This document shows positions 7,356 through 15,624 of a stretch of DNA of 27,014 bases, in pieces. This DNA is from an uncultured cyanobacterium (GTDB taxonomy: Bacteria > Cyanobacteriota > Cyanobacteriia > Cyanobacteriales > Chroococcidiopsidaceae). The position numbers were made by a program, and so were the translations under genes. The DNA is taken from positions 1 to 27,014 of the forward strand of contig CAMIFA010000056.1 of assembly GCA_946221495.1 (NCBI GenBank), read 5' to 3'. A model generated the notes under the pieces. The model worked only from the letters and a program-made list of their open reading frames with translations, was not told the DNA's origin and did not search any database. Within the stretch, counting starts at the first letter, position 1; every line of letters begins with the position of its first letter.

Positions 7356-7505
7356 GCAAACTCAATTTTGTAAATGATGATTAAGAATATGTGAGTTTTT
7401 GCGTAAAACACAAACTTAGCTCTGAGTAACAATTAACAACTCAAAACTATAGATTTTGCAGTTTGCAGATAGAACCTAGAATTACAACCAGAGTTGAGAC
7501 ACACC
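7346..7505. mobile_element. MITE-like or IS-end remnant with imperfect inverted ends
   Basis: The left end, read rightward, is GGCGTGTCTGCAAACTC then TTTTGTAA. The right end, read on the complement from 7505, is GGTGTGTCTCAACTC then GGTTGTAA. The shared core is GTGTCT...AACTC...TTGTAA. The roughly 160-bp interior has no open frame. This resembles a non-autonomous element or a collapsed insertion sequence. No transposase is visible and no clean target duplication was found, so the boundaries are tentative. Confidence 0.4.
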
Positions 7506-7676
7506 AGTGCTATGTATCGTCTCTGTCACTCCAATGCTGAACATAACTTTAGATCGTGTTCCATTTTACACGCATCTCGGCTTTCCCCCAAATAAGCCAT
7601 TGTAAAACTGTAAATTGAATGCATATTTCTAAATTTCAAACCTATTAAACAAGCGAAGAGCTTGCAGGATTAGAAC
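7366..7676. other. Non-coding gap upstream of the AT-rich membrane gene
   Basis: About 310 bases without a gene. The first half is the possible mobile-element remnant. The second half (7506-7676) is AT-rich and presumably holds the promoter of the plus-strand gene at 7677; I see no convincing -35/-10 pair or further repeats. Confidence 0.5.
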
Positions 7677-8111
7677 ATGGAAAAAATTATAGATTTTGTC
7701 AAGGGCTTATTTTCTCCAAAAGCTTTACTAGGATTTGTAGTAGGAATTACTATAGGTTTTATTGCTACAAAAATAATTTCTATTACCCCTGAATATAATA
7801 TCCATGTTGGAGAATTTTTTGCTGCTTTATTAGTAGGTATGTACTTTTGGCTTTATTGCCTACAAGTAAATATTAAATTAGCAACACCTTTAAAATTTAT
7901 CATAGCAATTGTGTTAGTCACGCTCTTGTCTATTGATAGTTTAACTTTAGTTCGGCTGCCAATTCTGCTATTTGTTGGCGGTGGCGAAGTGAAAAACTAC
8001 CCACCTTTTGATACTTTAAGCTACATGATTAGCTACGGTATTACTTGCGTTTTTATTGGTGGTTTGATAGAAATTATTTGGGGCGTAAAAAATGAGGAAT
8101 CTTCTAAATAG
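7677..8111 (+). CDS. Small four-helix membrane protein, unknown
   Basis: I do not recognise this 144-residue protein. It has four likely membrane helices (about residues 15-33, 45-62, 72-95 and 113-136) joined by short loops, a positively charged N-terminus and a charged tail (VKNEESSK). The ATG at 7677 follows AGGA with seven bases between, so it looks translated. It is the only plus-strand gene between the metal island and the PRC-barrel gene, and it uses AT-rich codons (many TTT, ATT, AAA, TTA) unlike its neighbours. Its stop codon TAG is the first three bases of the second TAGGGCGTGTCT copy, so its original C-terminus may have been cut by that junction. The segment may have been acquired with the mobile element. 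No function can be proposed beyond membrane location. Confidence 0.65.
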   Translation: MEKIIDFVKGLFSPKALLGFVVGITIGFIATKIISITPEYNIHVGEFFAALLVGMYFWLYCLQVNIKLATPLKFIIAIVLVTLLSIDSLTLVRLPILLFVGGGEVKNYPPFDTLSYMISYGITCVFIGGLIEIIWGVKNEESSK

Positions 8112-8120
8112 GGCGTGTCT
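8109..8120 (+). repeat. Transposon-end-like 12-mer, copy 2
   Basis: TAGGGCGTGTCT, identical to 7344-7355 and in the same orientation, followed by AGTGAACTCACAACC. It overlaps the stop codon of the membrane gene. No matching inverted end is seen in the 200 bases to its right. Confidence 0.65.
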
Positions 8121-8256
8121 AGTGAACTCACAACCAAAGACGAATAACCTGATTACTTCAGCAGCAAGTCGTACTTAAACCTGCAATCACCTAATCTGAG
8201 TTTTCAGAATAACTACTGCTTCTGAGAATTTATCTACTTAACTATCAAAAATAAAA

Positions 8257-8296
8257 GCCGGGCGATCGCTTTAGTTATGTTTGGCGATCGCCCGGC
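8257..8296 (-). terminator. Strong intrinsic terminator built from two HIP1 palindromes
   Basis: GCCGGGCGATCGC and GCGATCGCCCGGC form a perfect 13-bp GC-rich stem with a 14-base loop. On the minus strand the stem is followed by TTTTATTTTT. It lies 26 bases after the stop of the PRC-barrel gene and ends that transcript. Each arm contains one GCGATCGC octamer. Confidence 0.85.
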
Positions 8297-8321
8297 AAAA
8301 TATCAACAACTCAGTAATAGC

Positions 8322-9302
8322 CTAATAAAGCTCTTCATCTTCGTACTCTGGCTGCTTAACTTTCTTGGGGATATTCACTGGCTTTGGTTCGTCATCCCAG
8401 GCATCAGTTTCTAGTTCGTCGTCTTCGTAATCCTCAACAGATTCTACCGGCTGGTAGTCTTCCGGTTCAGCGTACCTGGGTTTTTGATAACGATCTCTGG
8501 GTGTCGTTGCCTCACTCCAGTTTTCTTCTTCGTCTTCTTCGTATTGCAAAGATTCGTACTGTTGCTGACGCAGAGGCGGCTGAGATTGAGGTTGGACTGT
8601 TTCATACTCATAATCATCCTCATCCCAGGCTTCTTCAATCACGGGTTGACGAGTTCTAGTAGCTTTTGGTACTTGTAAAGGTACTCCAGTACCTAACTGA
8701 TTTTCTGGTCTAGCCACACTGGGAGTTAGATATGCTTCTTCTTCGTCACGCTCCCAAGGCGCTCTACCAATGCCAATTCGCTCTAGTAGTCCTACAGTTA
8801 GCTGCGTTACTCGTTCTTCTGCTCCCTCAAATACAATTACCCGATTTGGACCACTGCTAACAATTTCTTCTATTGGCAGCTCGTAGGTACTAAGAACTTG
8901 CTCAGGAATTTGGGGGATGCCCAAAGAAGCAATAATTAGGGAGGTAAGTGTACCCGTTTCGCCATTGAACTTAAAGTTTCGTACTCGACCGAGAAGTTCA
9001 CCTGTTTCTGTGATCACTTCACAGTTAACCAAGTTGCTATAAGCTTCAACGTCGATATCTTCAACTACATCCTCATTTTCAACTAAAATCACATCACCAA
9101 CTTGGATGACGCTACTGAGGAACATATAGCGCGGTACACCAGCAAACGCGATCAGGTTGTCTCGTAGACTAAGAGCCACAACCTCTCGCCGGTCAATATC
9201 CACCCACAATTGACTGACTACCCCTAAGCGCTTACCATTGTCGCGGGTAATTACTTGGGTATTCAAAATGTCGGAACGTCTAATAATTTGTTCAGAGGTC
9301 AT
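8322..9302 (-). CDS. Tandem PRC-barrel protein with acidic tail
   Basis: A 326-residue cytosolic protein. Two PRC-barrel domains are visible at about residues 5-80 (VITRDNGKRLGVVSQLWVDIDRREVVALSL) and 92-165 (VITETGELLGRVRNFKFNGETGTLTSLII). PRC barrels act in photosynthetic reaction-centre assembly (PuhA) and RNA processing (RimM); this cyanobacterial double form has no proven role. From about 200 onward the chain is disordered and very acidic (EDEEENWSE, EDDELETDAWDDEP) with Pro/Gln-rich parts and a final KQPEYEDEELY, suggesting a flexible protein-binding tail. The ATG at 9302 has AGGA eleven bases upstream. It lies 57 bases downstream of smc on the same strand and ends at a strong terminator, so the two are probably co-transcribed. 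Confidence 0.85.
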   Translation of the reverse strand: MTSEQIIRRSDILNTQVITRDNGKRLGVVSQLWVDIDRREVVALSLRDNLIAFAGVPRYMFLSSVIQVGDVILVENEDVVEDIDVEAYSNLVNCEVITETGELLGRVRNFKFNGETGTLTSLIIASLGIPQIPEQVLSTYELPIEEIVSSGPNRVIVFEGAEERVTQLTVGLLERIGIGRAPWERDEEEAYLTPSVARPENQLGTGVPLQVPKATRTRQPVIEEAWDEDDYEYETVQPQSQPPLRQQQYESLQYEEDEEENWSEATTPRDRYQKPRYAEPEDYQPVESVEDYEDDELETDAWDDEPKPVNIPKKVKQPEYEDEELY

Positions 9303-9359
9303 TCTATACCGAGTCCTGATCTCGAATCCGGTTACGTCAATACTATTATTAACAAATCC

Positions 9360-12300
9360 TCATGTAGAGGTGTTTGTTGGTTGCAATTTTAGCCCTAAAA
9401 CTTGAGTATAAGCTCCTCGCGCTTGCGTGACACCGATTGTACGTTCGGCAGATTCTATCATTGGTCGGCGCAGACTTACTACTATAAATTGAGCAAAAGT
9501 TGTCTGCTGTTTAATCATTTTAGCTAATCGCTCGACGTTTGCTCCATCTAAGAACATATCAACTTCATCAAATGCATAAAAAGGCGAGGGACGATAGCGT
9601 TGTAAAGCAAAAATAAAACTAAGGGCGGTAAGAGATTTTTCGCCACCAGACATAGAAGTTAAACGCTGCACAGGTTTACCTTTCGGGTGAGCAACTAAGT
9701 TAAGACCACTGTTAAAAATATCTTCAGTGTCGTCGAGTTGCAAGTAGCCGTCGCCTTCTGAGAGGGTGGCAAAGATACTTTGAAAGTTTTGATTAACGGC
9801 ATCAAAGGCTTCTTTAAAAGCGCGTTGTCGTAGCGTAGTGAAGTTTTCAATCCGCAAAAGTAATTCTGTACGTTCAGCTTCTAAAGTTAGCAATTTTTGA
9901 CTGAGTTCTTCAAGCCGGGTAGTAGTACGTTCGTATTCTTCCAGCGCCAGCATATTCACAGGTTCTAATGCTTGGAGACGCTTGGAGAGCGATCGCATTT
10001 CTCGTTGTAATTGTTCTAAATCTACCTGATATGGTACTTCTGGCAGAGGATTGGGTAATTCTGCTTGTTGGGTGCGTAGTTGAGTTTGTAGAGTTGCTAG
10101 TTCTTCACGCCGTGATTGCTGCGTTTCTTGGAGTTTCTGCTGTTGCCATTCCAGTTGTTGTTGAGTTAGATGATGATTTCGCAATTCTTGTTCAGCAGAA
10201 TCGCGTTCTTGTTTAGCTGTTCCCATTTGCTGTTCTACCGCAGCTACAGCTGCTTTAGTAGCGGTAATTTGCTCGCTAATCACTCTTAGTTGATTTCTAA
10301 CTTCTGACTCCTGACTTCTGACTTCTGACTCCTGCTTTTGATATTCTTGCGATCGCTCAACACACTCCTGAATTTTTTCTTGCAAGCGTTGGCTTTGATT
10401 TTCTAAATCTTTTAAATTTTGTTGAGCTGTACGCAAAGTTTGTTCTCGCTCTTGCAACAGTTGCTCGTCACTTTTAATCTTGAGTTGAATTTGTTGCCAC
10501 TGACTATTCGTCTGCGATGCTTCTAATTGATTCAAGGCTTGGCGTAGCTGTTGTAAATCAGTCTCCTGCGCGGGTAAATCCTGCGCTAAAGCTTCTAAGC
10601 GCAATTGAGCGACGGCTAATTGTTGGTTAGTTTGTGCTACTTGCGATCGCGTTTGTTCAAGCTGCAAAGTCAAATTTGTAATTTCTTTTTGTAATTGTTC
10701 GCTTTGTAGCTGGCTTTCTCGCTGTTTAGCTTTTGCTTCGATTAATTCTTGAGATAGATATTTGGTTTTTCCTAAGAGTAAATTAATTTCTTTACTGCAA
10801 CGTTCAAGAATCAGCGTTATCTCTTGGAGTCGATTTCTTAATTGTATTGCCTCATGAGACTCTGTAGCCTCGCTTGTACCAAAATGCAAGCCAGAACGCT
10901 GATTACTACTACCACCCGTCATTGCGCCGCTAGCTTCTAGCAATTCCCCGTCTAGTGTGACGATTCGATGTTGTCCGATAAACTGACGCGCCGCATCCAA
11001 GGAGTCAAAAACGACTGTACTGCCGAAAACGTAAGCAAATACATCTCGATAGCGGCGATCGCAGCCAATTAAATTAATCGCATAGTCAACATATCCATTG
11101 GCATAACGCAGCGCCACCATTGGCGAAAATCGCGGTGCTTGAATTTTGTTTAAGGGTAAAAATGTCGCTCGTCCGGCGCGTTTTTGTTTCAGCAGTTCAA
11201 TTCCTATTGCTGCTACAGCGTCATCTTCAACTACCAGTTGCCCTAAACGTCCTCCTGCTGCTGTTTCCAAAGCTAGCTGATAACGAGGTTCTACTCTACC
11301 TAATTGGACAACTAAACCACACACGCCGCTTAGTCCCGATTGGAGAATAACTTTGGTGGCGTATGTACCTTGAGTTTCTTGCAGTGCTTGAGCTTGGGCT
11401 TCCAGTTTATCAAAAGCGCGTTGTTTTTCTCGTTGCTCTTGGAGTAAGCGAGTTTGAGTTTGTTGCTGGATTTGTAAATCTTGTTCTGCTGCTGCTAGAG
11501 ATTGTGCCAAAGATTGAATTTCAGTTGTAGACGCGCGTGATTGCGTTTCTAGATCAGCGATATCAGTTTGTTTAGCAATCATTTCCGGCTCTAATCGGGC
11601 AATTAAGCCATTTTGCTCTTGTATTTGACGCGCTAGCTGACTAGTACGCTCTTTTAATTGTGCTTGCTCTGTGCGTTGAGGTTCTAAAGTTTGTAGTAAA
11701 GCTGCAATTTGGCGATTGAGCGCTGTTTGTTGCTGTACCCAGGCATCAGAGGCATCAGCTAGAGCGCTTGCTGCTTCTCGACTTTGAGCGAGAGTTTGCC
11801 TAGCTGTATTGCAATCAGCTTCCAAAGATGGAATTAATTGATTTTCTAAAAGCTTTTGGGCAGCTAGCTGTTCTAATGTTTTTTGATGTTGTTGAATTTC
11901 TAACTGTTTTTGTTTTATACTACTTTGGGCATTAGACTCCGCTAAGGATAGCTCCTGCTCTTGACGCTGTAATTGGCGGTGTTGAGCTTCCTGAGTCGCT
12001 AAGGTAGATTGCAAAGCCAGAAGTTGAGATTCTCCCAGTGCTTTTACCCTAATATTTAGCTGCTCTAGTTGATCAGTTGCTTGGTGAATTTCGGAATTTA
12101 GAGTAGCAAGATCAGATATTAATTTACTTGCAGTACGCTCGTCTGCTTGAATTTGGGCAATTAATTGTTCTTGTTGTGCCTGGAGAGATCGCCACACTAG
12201 TACCACTTCCCATTGTGACTTTTCCCCTAGTTCCACACGGAGCTTTTGGTATCTTTCGGCTTTAATCCGATCTTGAGACAAGCGATCGCGTTGGGCAATT

Positions 12301-12917
12301 AATTCTCTTTCCACAATCCGACAACTGTCTTCCCGATCCTTTACTTCGTCTAGAGTTTCTTTAGCTTGAGTAATTTTGCGATCAAACGTTGCCACGCCAG
12401 CAAGTTCATCAATAATCTCCCGCCGTTCTCGCGGGTTCATCGAAATAATGCTGGTGACATCCCCTTGCAGCACCACGTTATAGCCTTCTGGATAAATCCG
12501 CAGCTCGTTTAGCTGTTCATGGAGTTCTGTTAGTGTGCAGGGTTCGCCATTAATGTAATAAGTCGATGTATAAGTCCCCTGCTGCGTAACTCTCAGTTTC
12601 CGGGTAACACTCCACTCTTGAGGAGCAATAGATTCTTTTTTCTCTCCTGTCTCCTCTCCTAAATCAAACGTCACCGTAACGCTAGCTTCTACAGTCCCCC
12701 GATGAGTTTTGTTGTGATTGACTAAATCAGGTAAACGCTCTGCTCGCATTCCCTTAGAACTGGCAAGTCCGAGCGCAAATAGCAGTGCATCGAGAATATT
12801 TGATTTACCTGAACCATTAGGACCAGAAACGACTGTAAATCCTGGCAATAGCGGAATTTGCGTTGTGCCACCAAAAGATTTGAATTGCGATAGTTCCAGG
12901 CGCTTAATATGCACCAT
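9360..12917 (-). CDS. smc: Chromosome segregation ATPase SMC
   Basis: The 1185-residue SMC protein condenses and segregates DNA as a dimer with ScpA and ScpB. The N-terminal head carries Walker A GPNGSGKS (32-39). Long coiled coils flank a hinge at about 510-640 (GLSGVCGLVVQLGRVEPRYQLALETAAGGRLG), and a glycine-rich stretch (SGAMTGGSSNQRSG) follows it. The C-terminal head has the ABC signature SGGEKS (1090-1095), Walker B and D-loop FYAFDEVDMFLDGANV, and ends VVSLRRPMIESAERTIGVTQ. A leucine replaces the usual switch histidine there; I believe this is normal for cyanobacterial SMC. The length is normal and the frame is intact. A tandem heptanucleotide repeat (10295-10335) lies in the C-terminal coiled coil and encodes QESEVRSQESEVRNQ. 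The scp genes are not nearby, and only the PRC-barrel gene follows in the same direction. Confidence 0.97.
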   Translation of the reverse strand: MVHIKRLELSQFKSFGGTTQIPLLPGFTVVSGPNGSGKSNILDALLFALGLASSKGMRAERLPDLVNHNKTHRGTVEASVTVTFDLGEETGEKKESIAPQEWSVTRKLRVTQQGTYTSTYYINGEPCTLTELHEQLNELRIYPEGYNVVLQGDVTSIISMNPRERREIIDELAGVATFDRKITQAKETLDEVKDREDSCRIVERELIAQRDRLSQDRIKAERYQKLRVELGEKSQWEVVLVWRSLQAQQEQLIAQIQADERTASKLISDLATLNSEIHQATDQLEQLNIRVKALGESQLLALQSTLATQEAQHRQLQRQEQELSLAESNAQSSIKQKQLEIQQHQKTLEQLAAQKLLENQLIPSLEADCNTARQTLAQSREAASALADASDAWVQQQTALNRQIAALLQTLEPQRTEQAQLKERTSQLARQIQEQNGLIARLEPEMIAKQTDIADLETQSRASTTEIQSLAQSLAAAEQDLQIQQQTQTRLLQEQREKQRAFDKLEAQAQALQETQGTYATKVILQSGLSGVCGLVVQLGRVEPRYQLALETAAGGRLGQLVVEDDAVAAIGIELLKQKRAGRATFLPLNKIQAPRFSPMVALRYANGYVDYAINLIGCDRRYRDVFAYVFGSTVVFDSLDAARQFIGQHRIVTLDGELLEASGAMTGGSSNQRSGLHFGTSEATESHEAIQLRNRLQEITLILERCSKEINLLLGKTKYLSQELIEAKAKQRESQLQSEQLQKEITNLTLQLEQTRSQVAQTNQQLAVAQLRLEALAQDLPAQETDLQQLRQALNQLEASQTNSQWQQIQLKIKSDEQLLQEREQTLRTAQQNLKDLENQSQRLQEKIQECVERSQEYQKQESEVRSQESEVRNQLRVISEQITATKAAVAAVEQQMGTAKQERDSAEQELRNHHLTQQQLEWQQQKLQETQQSRREELATLQTQLRTQQAELPNPLPEVPYQVDLEQLQREMRSLSKRLQALEPVNMLALEEYERTTTRLEELSQKLLTLEAERTELLLRIENFTTLRQRAFKEAFDAVNQNFQSIFATLSEGDGYLQLDDTEDIFNSGLNLVAHPKGKPVQRLTSMSGGEKSLTALSFIFALQRYRPSPFYAFDEVDMFLDGANVERLAKMIKQQTTFAQFIVVSLRRPMIESAERTIGVTQARGAYTQVLGLKLQPTNTST
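10295..10335. repeat. Heptanucleotide tandem repeat inside smc
   Basis: About 5.7 copies of TTCTGAC/TCCTGAC (the first copy degenerate, TTCTAAC). Such short tandem heptamers are widely dispersed in cyanobacterial genomes, mostly between genes. Here it is in frame within a coiled-coil segment. Confidence 0.8.
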
Positions 12918-13046
12918 AGGCGCTAGTTGACTGAGCTTTGAAGTACAAGTGTATCAGTCGGATGATGATTTTCATCAGGTTAGCATAGGTTATCTGCTGC
13001 GACTATGGTATTGGCTAACAAATACGAGCGATCGCTTAATTACTGA

Positions 13047-14636
13047 TCACTCTCTCGGTAATTGACGTGCGATCGCATCAAGAGGATTAGGTTGAGGATT
13101 TTGGACTTGTTCTTGAGGAACAACTGTTAAATAAGGATTAAGTTTGTCCTCATCAACCCAGGCAGAGTAATACTTGACACTGGTTGATTTTGGTGAAAGA
13201 TTTAGTAAGTCCAGATCGCCACGCATGGCATTCCAATTAGTAGGAAGATTTGGATCGCTGCTATGAGAGCCAATACCTTGAGATCCACCACCAAATTCAT
13301 TATTAGCGACTTCATCAAATCCACGCCTAAAGCGCTTTCCATTCCAATGCCACTCAAACCCAGACCAAAAAACAGGTGGTTTTCCGGCTGATACAAGTCG
13401 ATTTGATGGCTCAAGACTTGCACCCTGATCCAACTCTACGGTAAACCCTTGAGGATATCTCACCTCATAGCGACCTTTACGAGTCTGCAAATCTATCGGA
13501 CTCCACCACAGCACTTCTACGTTATTTGTAGCCGGAAGGGTTACAGCAGGCTTTTTATTCATCGAGCCACTATAAAGCGGTAATTCTGCCGACGGTGTCG
13601 CCATTAAGGCAAAGCGCCAACATAACCAACTATCAGGATTATCAGCAGCCTGCCAATTAAGTTTACAAACGCCGTTGGCTGTACTAATCCAGAGTGTATC
13701 TGCTTCTAGCTTGAGTTTGTCAGGAATTGCTCCAACTAGGGGACTGTTATTGACAGTATAAGAAGTCAGCGAACCAGAATTAGGACGGTAAGCAACTAAT
13801 CCTTTAGCTGGAAGGTAGAAATTGCCCTCACCACTGATATTTGTACCCATCCAAAACGTCGGATTATTGACATCTCCAGTAATTGCTAAATCAGTAATTT
13901 GTTGCCACCAAAGTTCCTGTGGCTGAATTACAGTAAACTTATTCGTCTTGGGATCATAACCGAGAATAGTACCCAGACCATTATTACCTTCTCCTTGCTC
14001 AAAAGCGATCGCCCACCAAATTTTATTACCATGAATTACTGTAGCTGTAATCCGGGGAATACCTAAACTCCCTCCACTAAAGTAGCCGCTTTTTACTGCT
14101 ACCTGCTGCAAGTCTTTGAGTGTATAAATAATTTGTGTTTGAGGATTTTTACTTTCAGGACTAATTAACTCAAATACAACTTTATCGTTCTCTGGAGCTA
14201 CACTTGGTCTTGATAAATCCCCGTTTTCTCCTGAAACAAACTTAGGCTCTATGGCAACACGATATTGATATTTTTTGCCGTCCAATTCAATAGTTTTTAG
14301 CAGTGGATTAGTTATATCTTTAATTGTCTCTAGATAATTCTTTGGCGGTAGCAACTCACTTTTAATTGTTCCTGGTTGCACTGTCCAAGTGTTATTAGTA
14401 CGACAATATACAAAATCGTTTTTATCGGTTTGAAACTTAATTGTGCTGGCATCAGCGACAATATTGCGGATATGGTAATCGAAACGCTCGTACAAGCCTT
14501 GATTTGTAGTTAGCGTTTTTAAATAAACTGTTGTAGGCTTTGGGCAATCTACCTTAGCCACCTGCAAAGAATCAACTTGAGCAGCACAGGAATTTAACAG
14601 TAAGATACTACCTAAAATTGAGACAAGCCGCTTCAT
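13047..14636 (-). CDS. Large lipoprotein with propeller-like repeats, unknown
   Basis: A 529-residue protein of no family I recognise. A short signal peptide ends in the lipobox LNSC with lipidated C17, so it is anchored on the outer face of a membrane. The body contains recurring beta motifs of the type TDLAITGDVNNPTFWMGTNISG, GLVAYRPNSGSLTSY and LEADTLWISTANGVCKLNW, reminiscent of bladed beta-propellers in which each blade prints a value or test result (WMGT, WIST). A tryptophan-rich C-terminal part follows (FWSGFEWHWNGKRFRRGFDE). The start at 14636 is ATG. The gene is the second of a minus-strand pair, 56 bases after the small membrane-anchored protein gene, so the two may work together in the envelope. 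Sensing or binding is only a guess from the fold pattern. Confidence 0.75.
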   Translation of the reverse strand: MKRLVSILGSILLLNSCAAQVDSLQVAKVDCPKPTTVYLKTLTTNQGLYERFDYHIRNIVADASTIKFQTDKNDFVYCRTNNTWTVQPGTIKSELLPPKNYLETIKDITNPLLKTIELDGKKYQYRVAIEPKFVSGENGDLSRPSVAPENDKVVFELISPESKNPQTQIIYTLKDLQQVAVKSGYFSGGSLGIPRITATVIHGNKIWWAIAFEQGEGNNGLGTILGYDPKTNKFTVIQPQELWWQQITDLAITGDVNNPTFWMGTNISGEGNFYLPAKGLVAYRPNSGSLTSYTVNNSPLVGAIPDKLKLEADTLWISTANGVCKLNWQAADNPDSWLCWRFALMATPSAELPLYSGSMNKKPAVTLPATNNVEVLWWSPIDLQTRKGRYEVRYPQGFTVELDQGASLEPSNRLVSAGKPPVFWSGFEWHWNGKRFRRGFDEVANNEFGGGSQGIGSHSSDPNLPTNWNAMRGDLDLLNLSPKSTSVKYYSAWVDEDKLNPYLTVVPQEQVQNPQPNPLDAIARQLPRE

Positions 14637-14692
14637 AGCAAAATCTACCCGCCAACCTTCTTAGCGAGCATCAACTCCTATGAAAAAAGACC

Positions 14693-15133
14693 TCAATTTT
14701 CCTTAGTTGGTTCCAACTGCAACTGGTGTAATTCTTGCTGCAAATGCTTACCCCACTCTGCTGCTAGAGGAATTTCTGTAAACGGAACACGCACTGTATG
14801 ATCTGGATCTTTAAATACAAACTCTAACTCAATTTCTCTACCTTTACCCGGTGGTGTTTGAATTTCTACTGGCTGATTGTCCACAAGCAGGTTAATGAAT
14901 TGCACATCTTTTAATGAAAAGGTTTCTAGCTTAATTAGTCCTTGTGGAGTCGGCTTTCCCCAAGTTAAATTGTTGCCATTCTGTCCTAATACTGCATAGA
15001 TATCGTATTTAGCACGTTCAAATTGTTGCGCCCAATTACGATAAGCCTCAACTTTTTGATACTCATTTCTACCTTGCCATGCTAGCCAAATAAAAACTGC
15101 AAGTAAAACTAACCATAAAATACCGCGTTCCAT
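14693..15133 (-). CDS. Small membrane-anchored protein, unknown
   Basis: I do not recognise this family. From the ATG at 15133 it has 146 residues; a TTG four codons upstream is possible but less likely. One hydrophobic helix (about 4-20, LWLVLLAVFIWLAW) anchors a soluble domain with charged helical parts (NEYQKVEAYRNWAQQFERAKYDIY) and a beta-rich middle (LIKLETFSLKDVQFINLLVDN, ELEFVFKDPDHTVRVPF). The protein is probably anchored by its N-terminus with the rest outside the cytosol. It is transcribed toward the large lipoprotein gene, 56 bases away. Both are envelope-located unknowns, so a shared function is plausible. Confidence 0.7.
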   Translation of the reverse strand: MERGILWLVLLAVFIWLAWQGRNEYQKVEAYRNWAQQFERAKYDIYAVLGQNGNNLTWGKPTPQGLIKLETFSLKDVQFINLLVDNQPVEIQTPPGKGREIELEFVFKDPDHTVRVPFTEIPLAAEWGKHLQQELHQLQLEPTKEN

Positions 15134-15183
15134 ATTGCATTCCAATTATATTAATATTTTGCACTTTTAATTGCGGAAAATTA

Positions 15184-15221
15184 AAAGGCAAAAGGAATTT
15201 TATGTAAACCTTATTGCCTTT
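15184..15221 (-). terminator. Probable terminator after the 61-residue gene
   Basis: AAAGGCAA and TTGCCTTT pair perfectly, and the stem can extend four more pairs past a bulge (AAGG/CCTT). On the minus strand it is followed by TAATTTT. It lies 25 bases beyond the stop codon at 15246. Confidence 0.55.
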
Positions 15222-15245
15222 ATTGAGTTTTTTAGATACTTAGAA

Positions 15246-15431
15246 CTAACTATTCAAAGCCTCAATTAAAGCATCTGCCAATGCAACCGCTTCTTGCGCC
15301 CGTTCTTGAGGTTTAGCTGTAGATTTAGTTCCCGACAAAGCGATCGCCGCGATGTACTCTCTTTTTGATAAACCCCGTTGTAACATTGTGGGATCGAGGG
15401 GAAAGGCAGAGGCAGTTACTTCAGTAGTCAT
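15246..15431 (-). CDS. Small helical protein, unknown
   Basis: A 61-residue protein with no membrane segment or cysteine. The N-terminus is Ser/Thr/Ala-rich, followed by two likely helices (KREYIAAIALSG and QERAQEAVALADALIEALNS, the second strongly amphipathic). Translation is supported by AGGAGA a few bases before the ATG at 15431, and a hairpin follows the stop, so I consider it real. It is divergent from the protease gene; the 190 bases between them must hold both promoters. I cannot name a family. Confidence 0.65.
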   Translation of the reverse strand: MTTEVTASAFPLDPTMLQRGLSKREYIAAIALSGTKSTAKPQERAQEAVALADALIEALNS

Positions 15432-15624
15432 GTTGATTCTCCTAAGGTTTAATGCGTCGCTTGCTTAATCTACAATGCCCGTTAACCATTTGCTGCTAGG
15501 CGAGTAATTTTACTTAGCTAACTTGCAATTGCTCCTGGCACTTGTAACTATTCTGTAATATCAAGCCGTACTACGTAGTACATACGTTATTTTGATCATT
15601 ACTGGCAAGCGGTGAGCGGTTGAT

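Noticed and set aside
7345..7365. TTG start for the RND pump
   Set aside because: The codons before SLTAL belong to the transposon-end-like repeat and the protein would begin inside a membrane helix.
8384..8678. Several short frames on both strands
   Set aside because: They arise from the repetitive acidic codons of the PRC-barrel tail and have no independent support.
9968..10216. 82-codon plus-strand frame
   Set aside because: It is antisense to the smc coiled coil, whose low-complexity codons keep the opposite strand open.
12960..12980. Small TGATGA/TCATCA hairpin between smc and the lipoprotein gene
   Set aside because: Six pairs with no T-run; expected by chance in AT-rich spacer.
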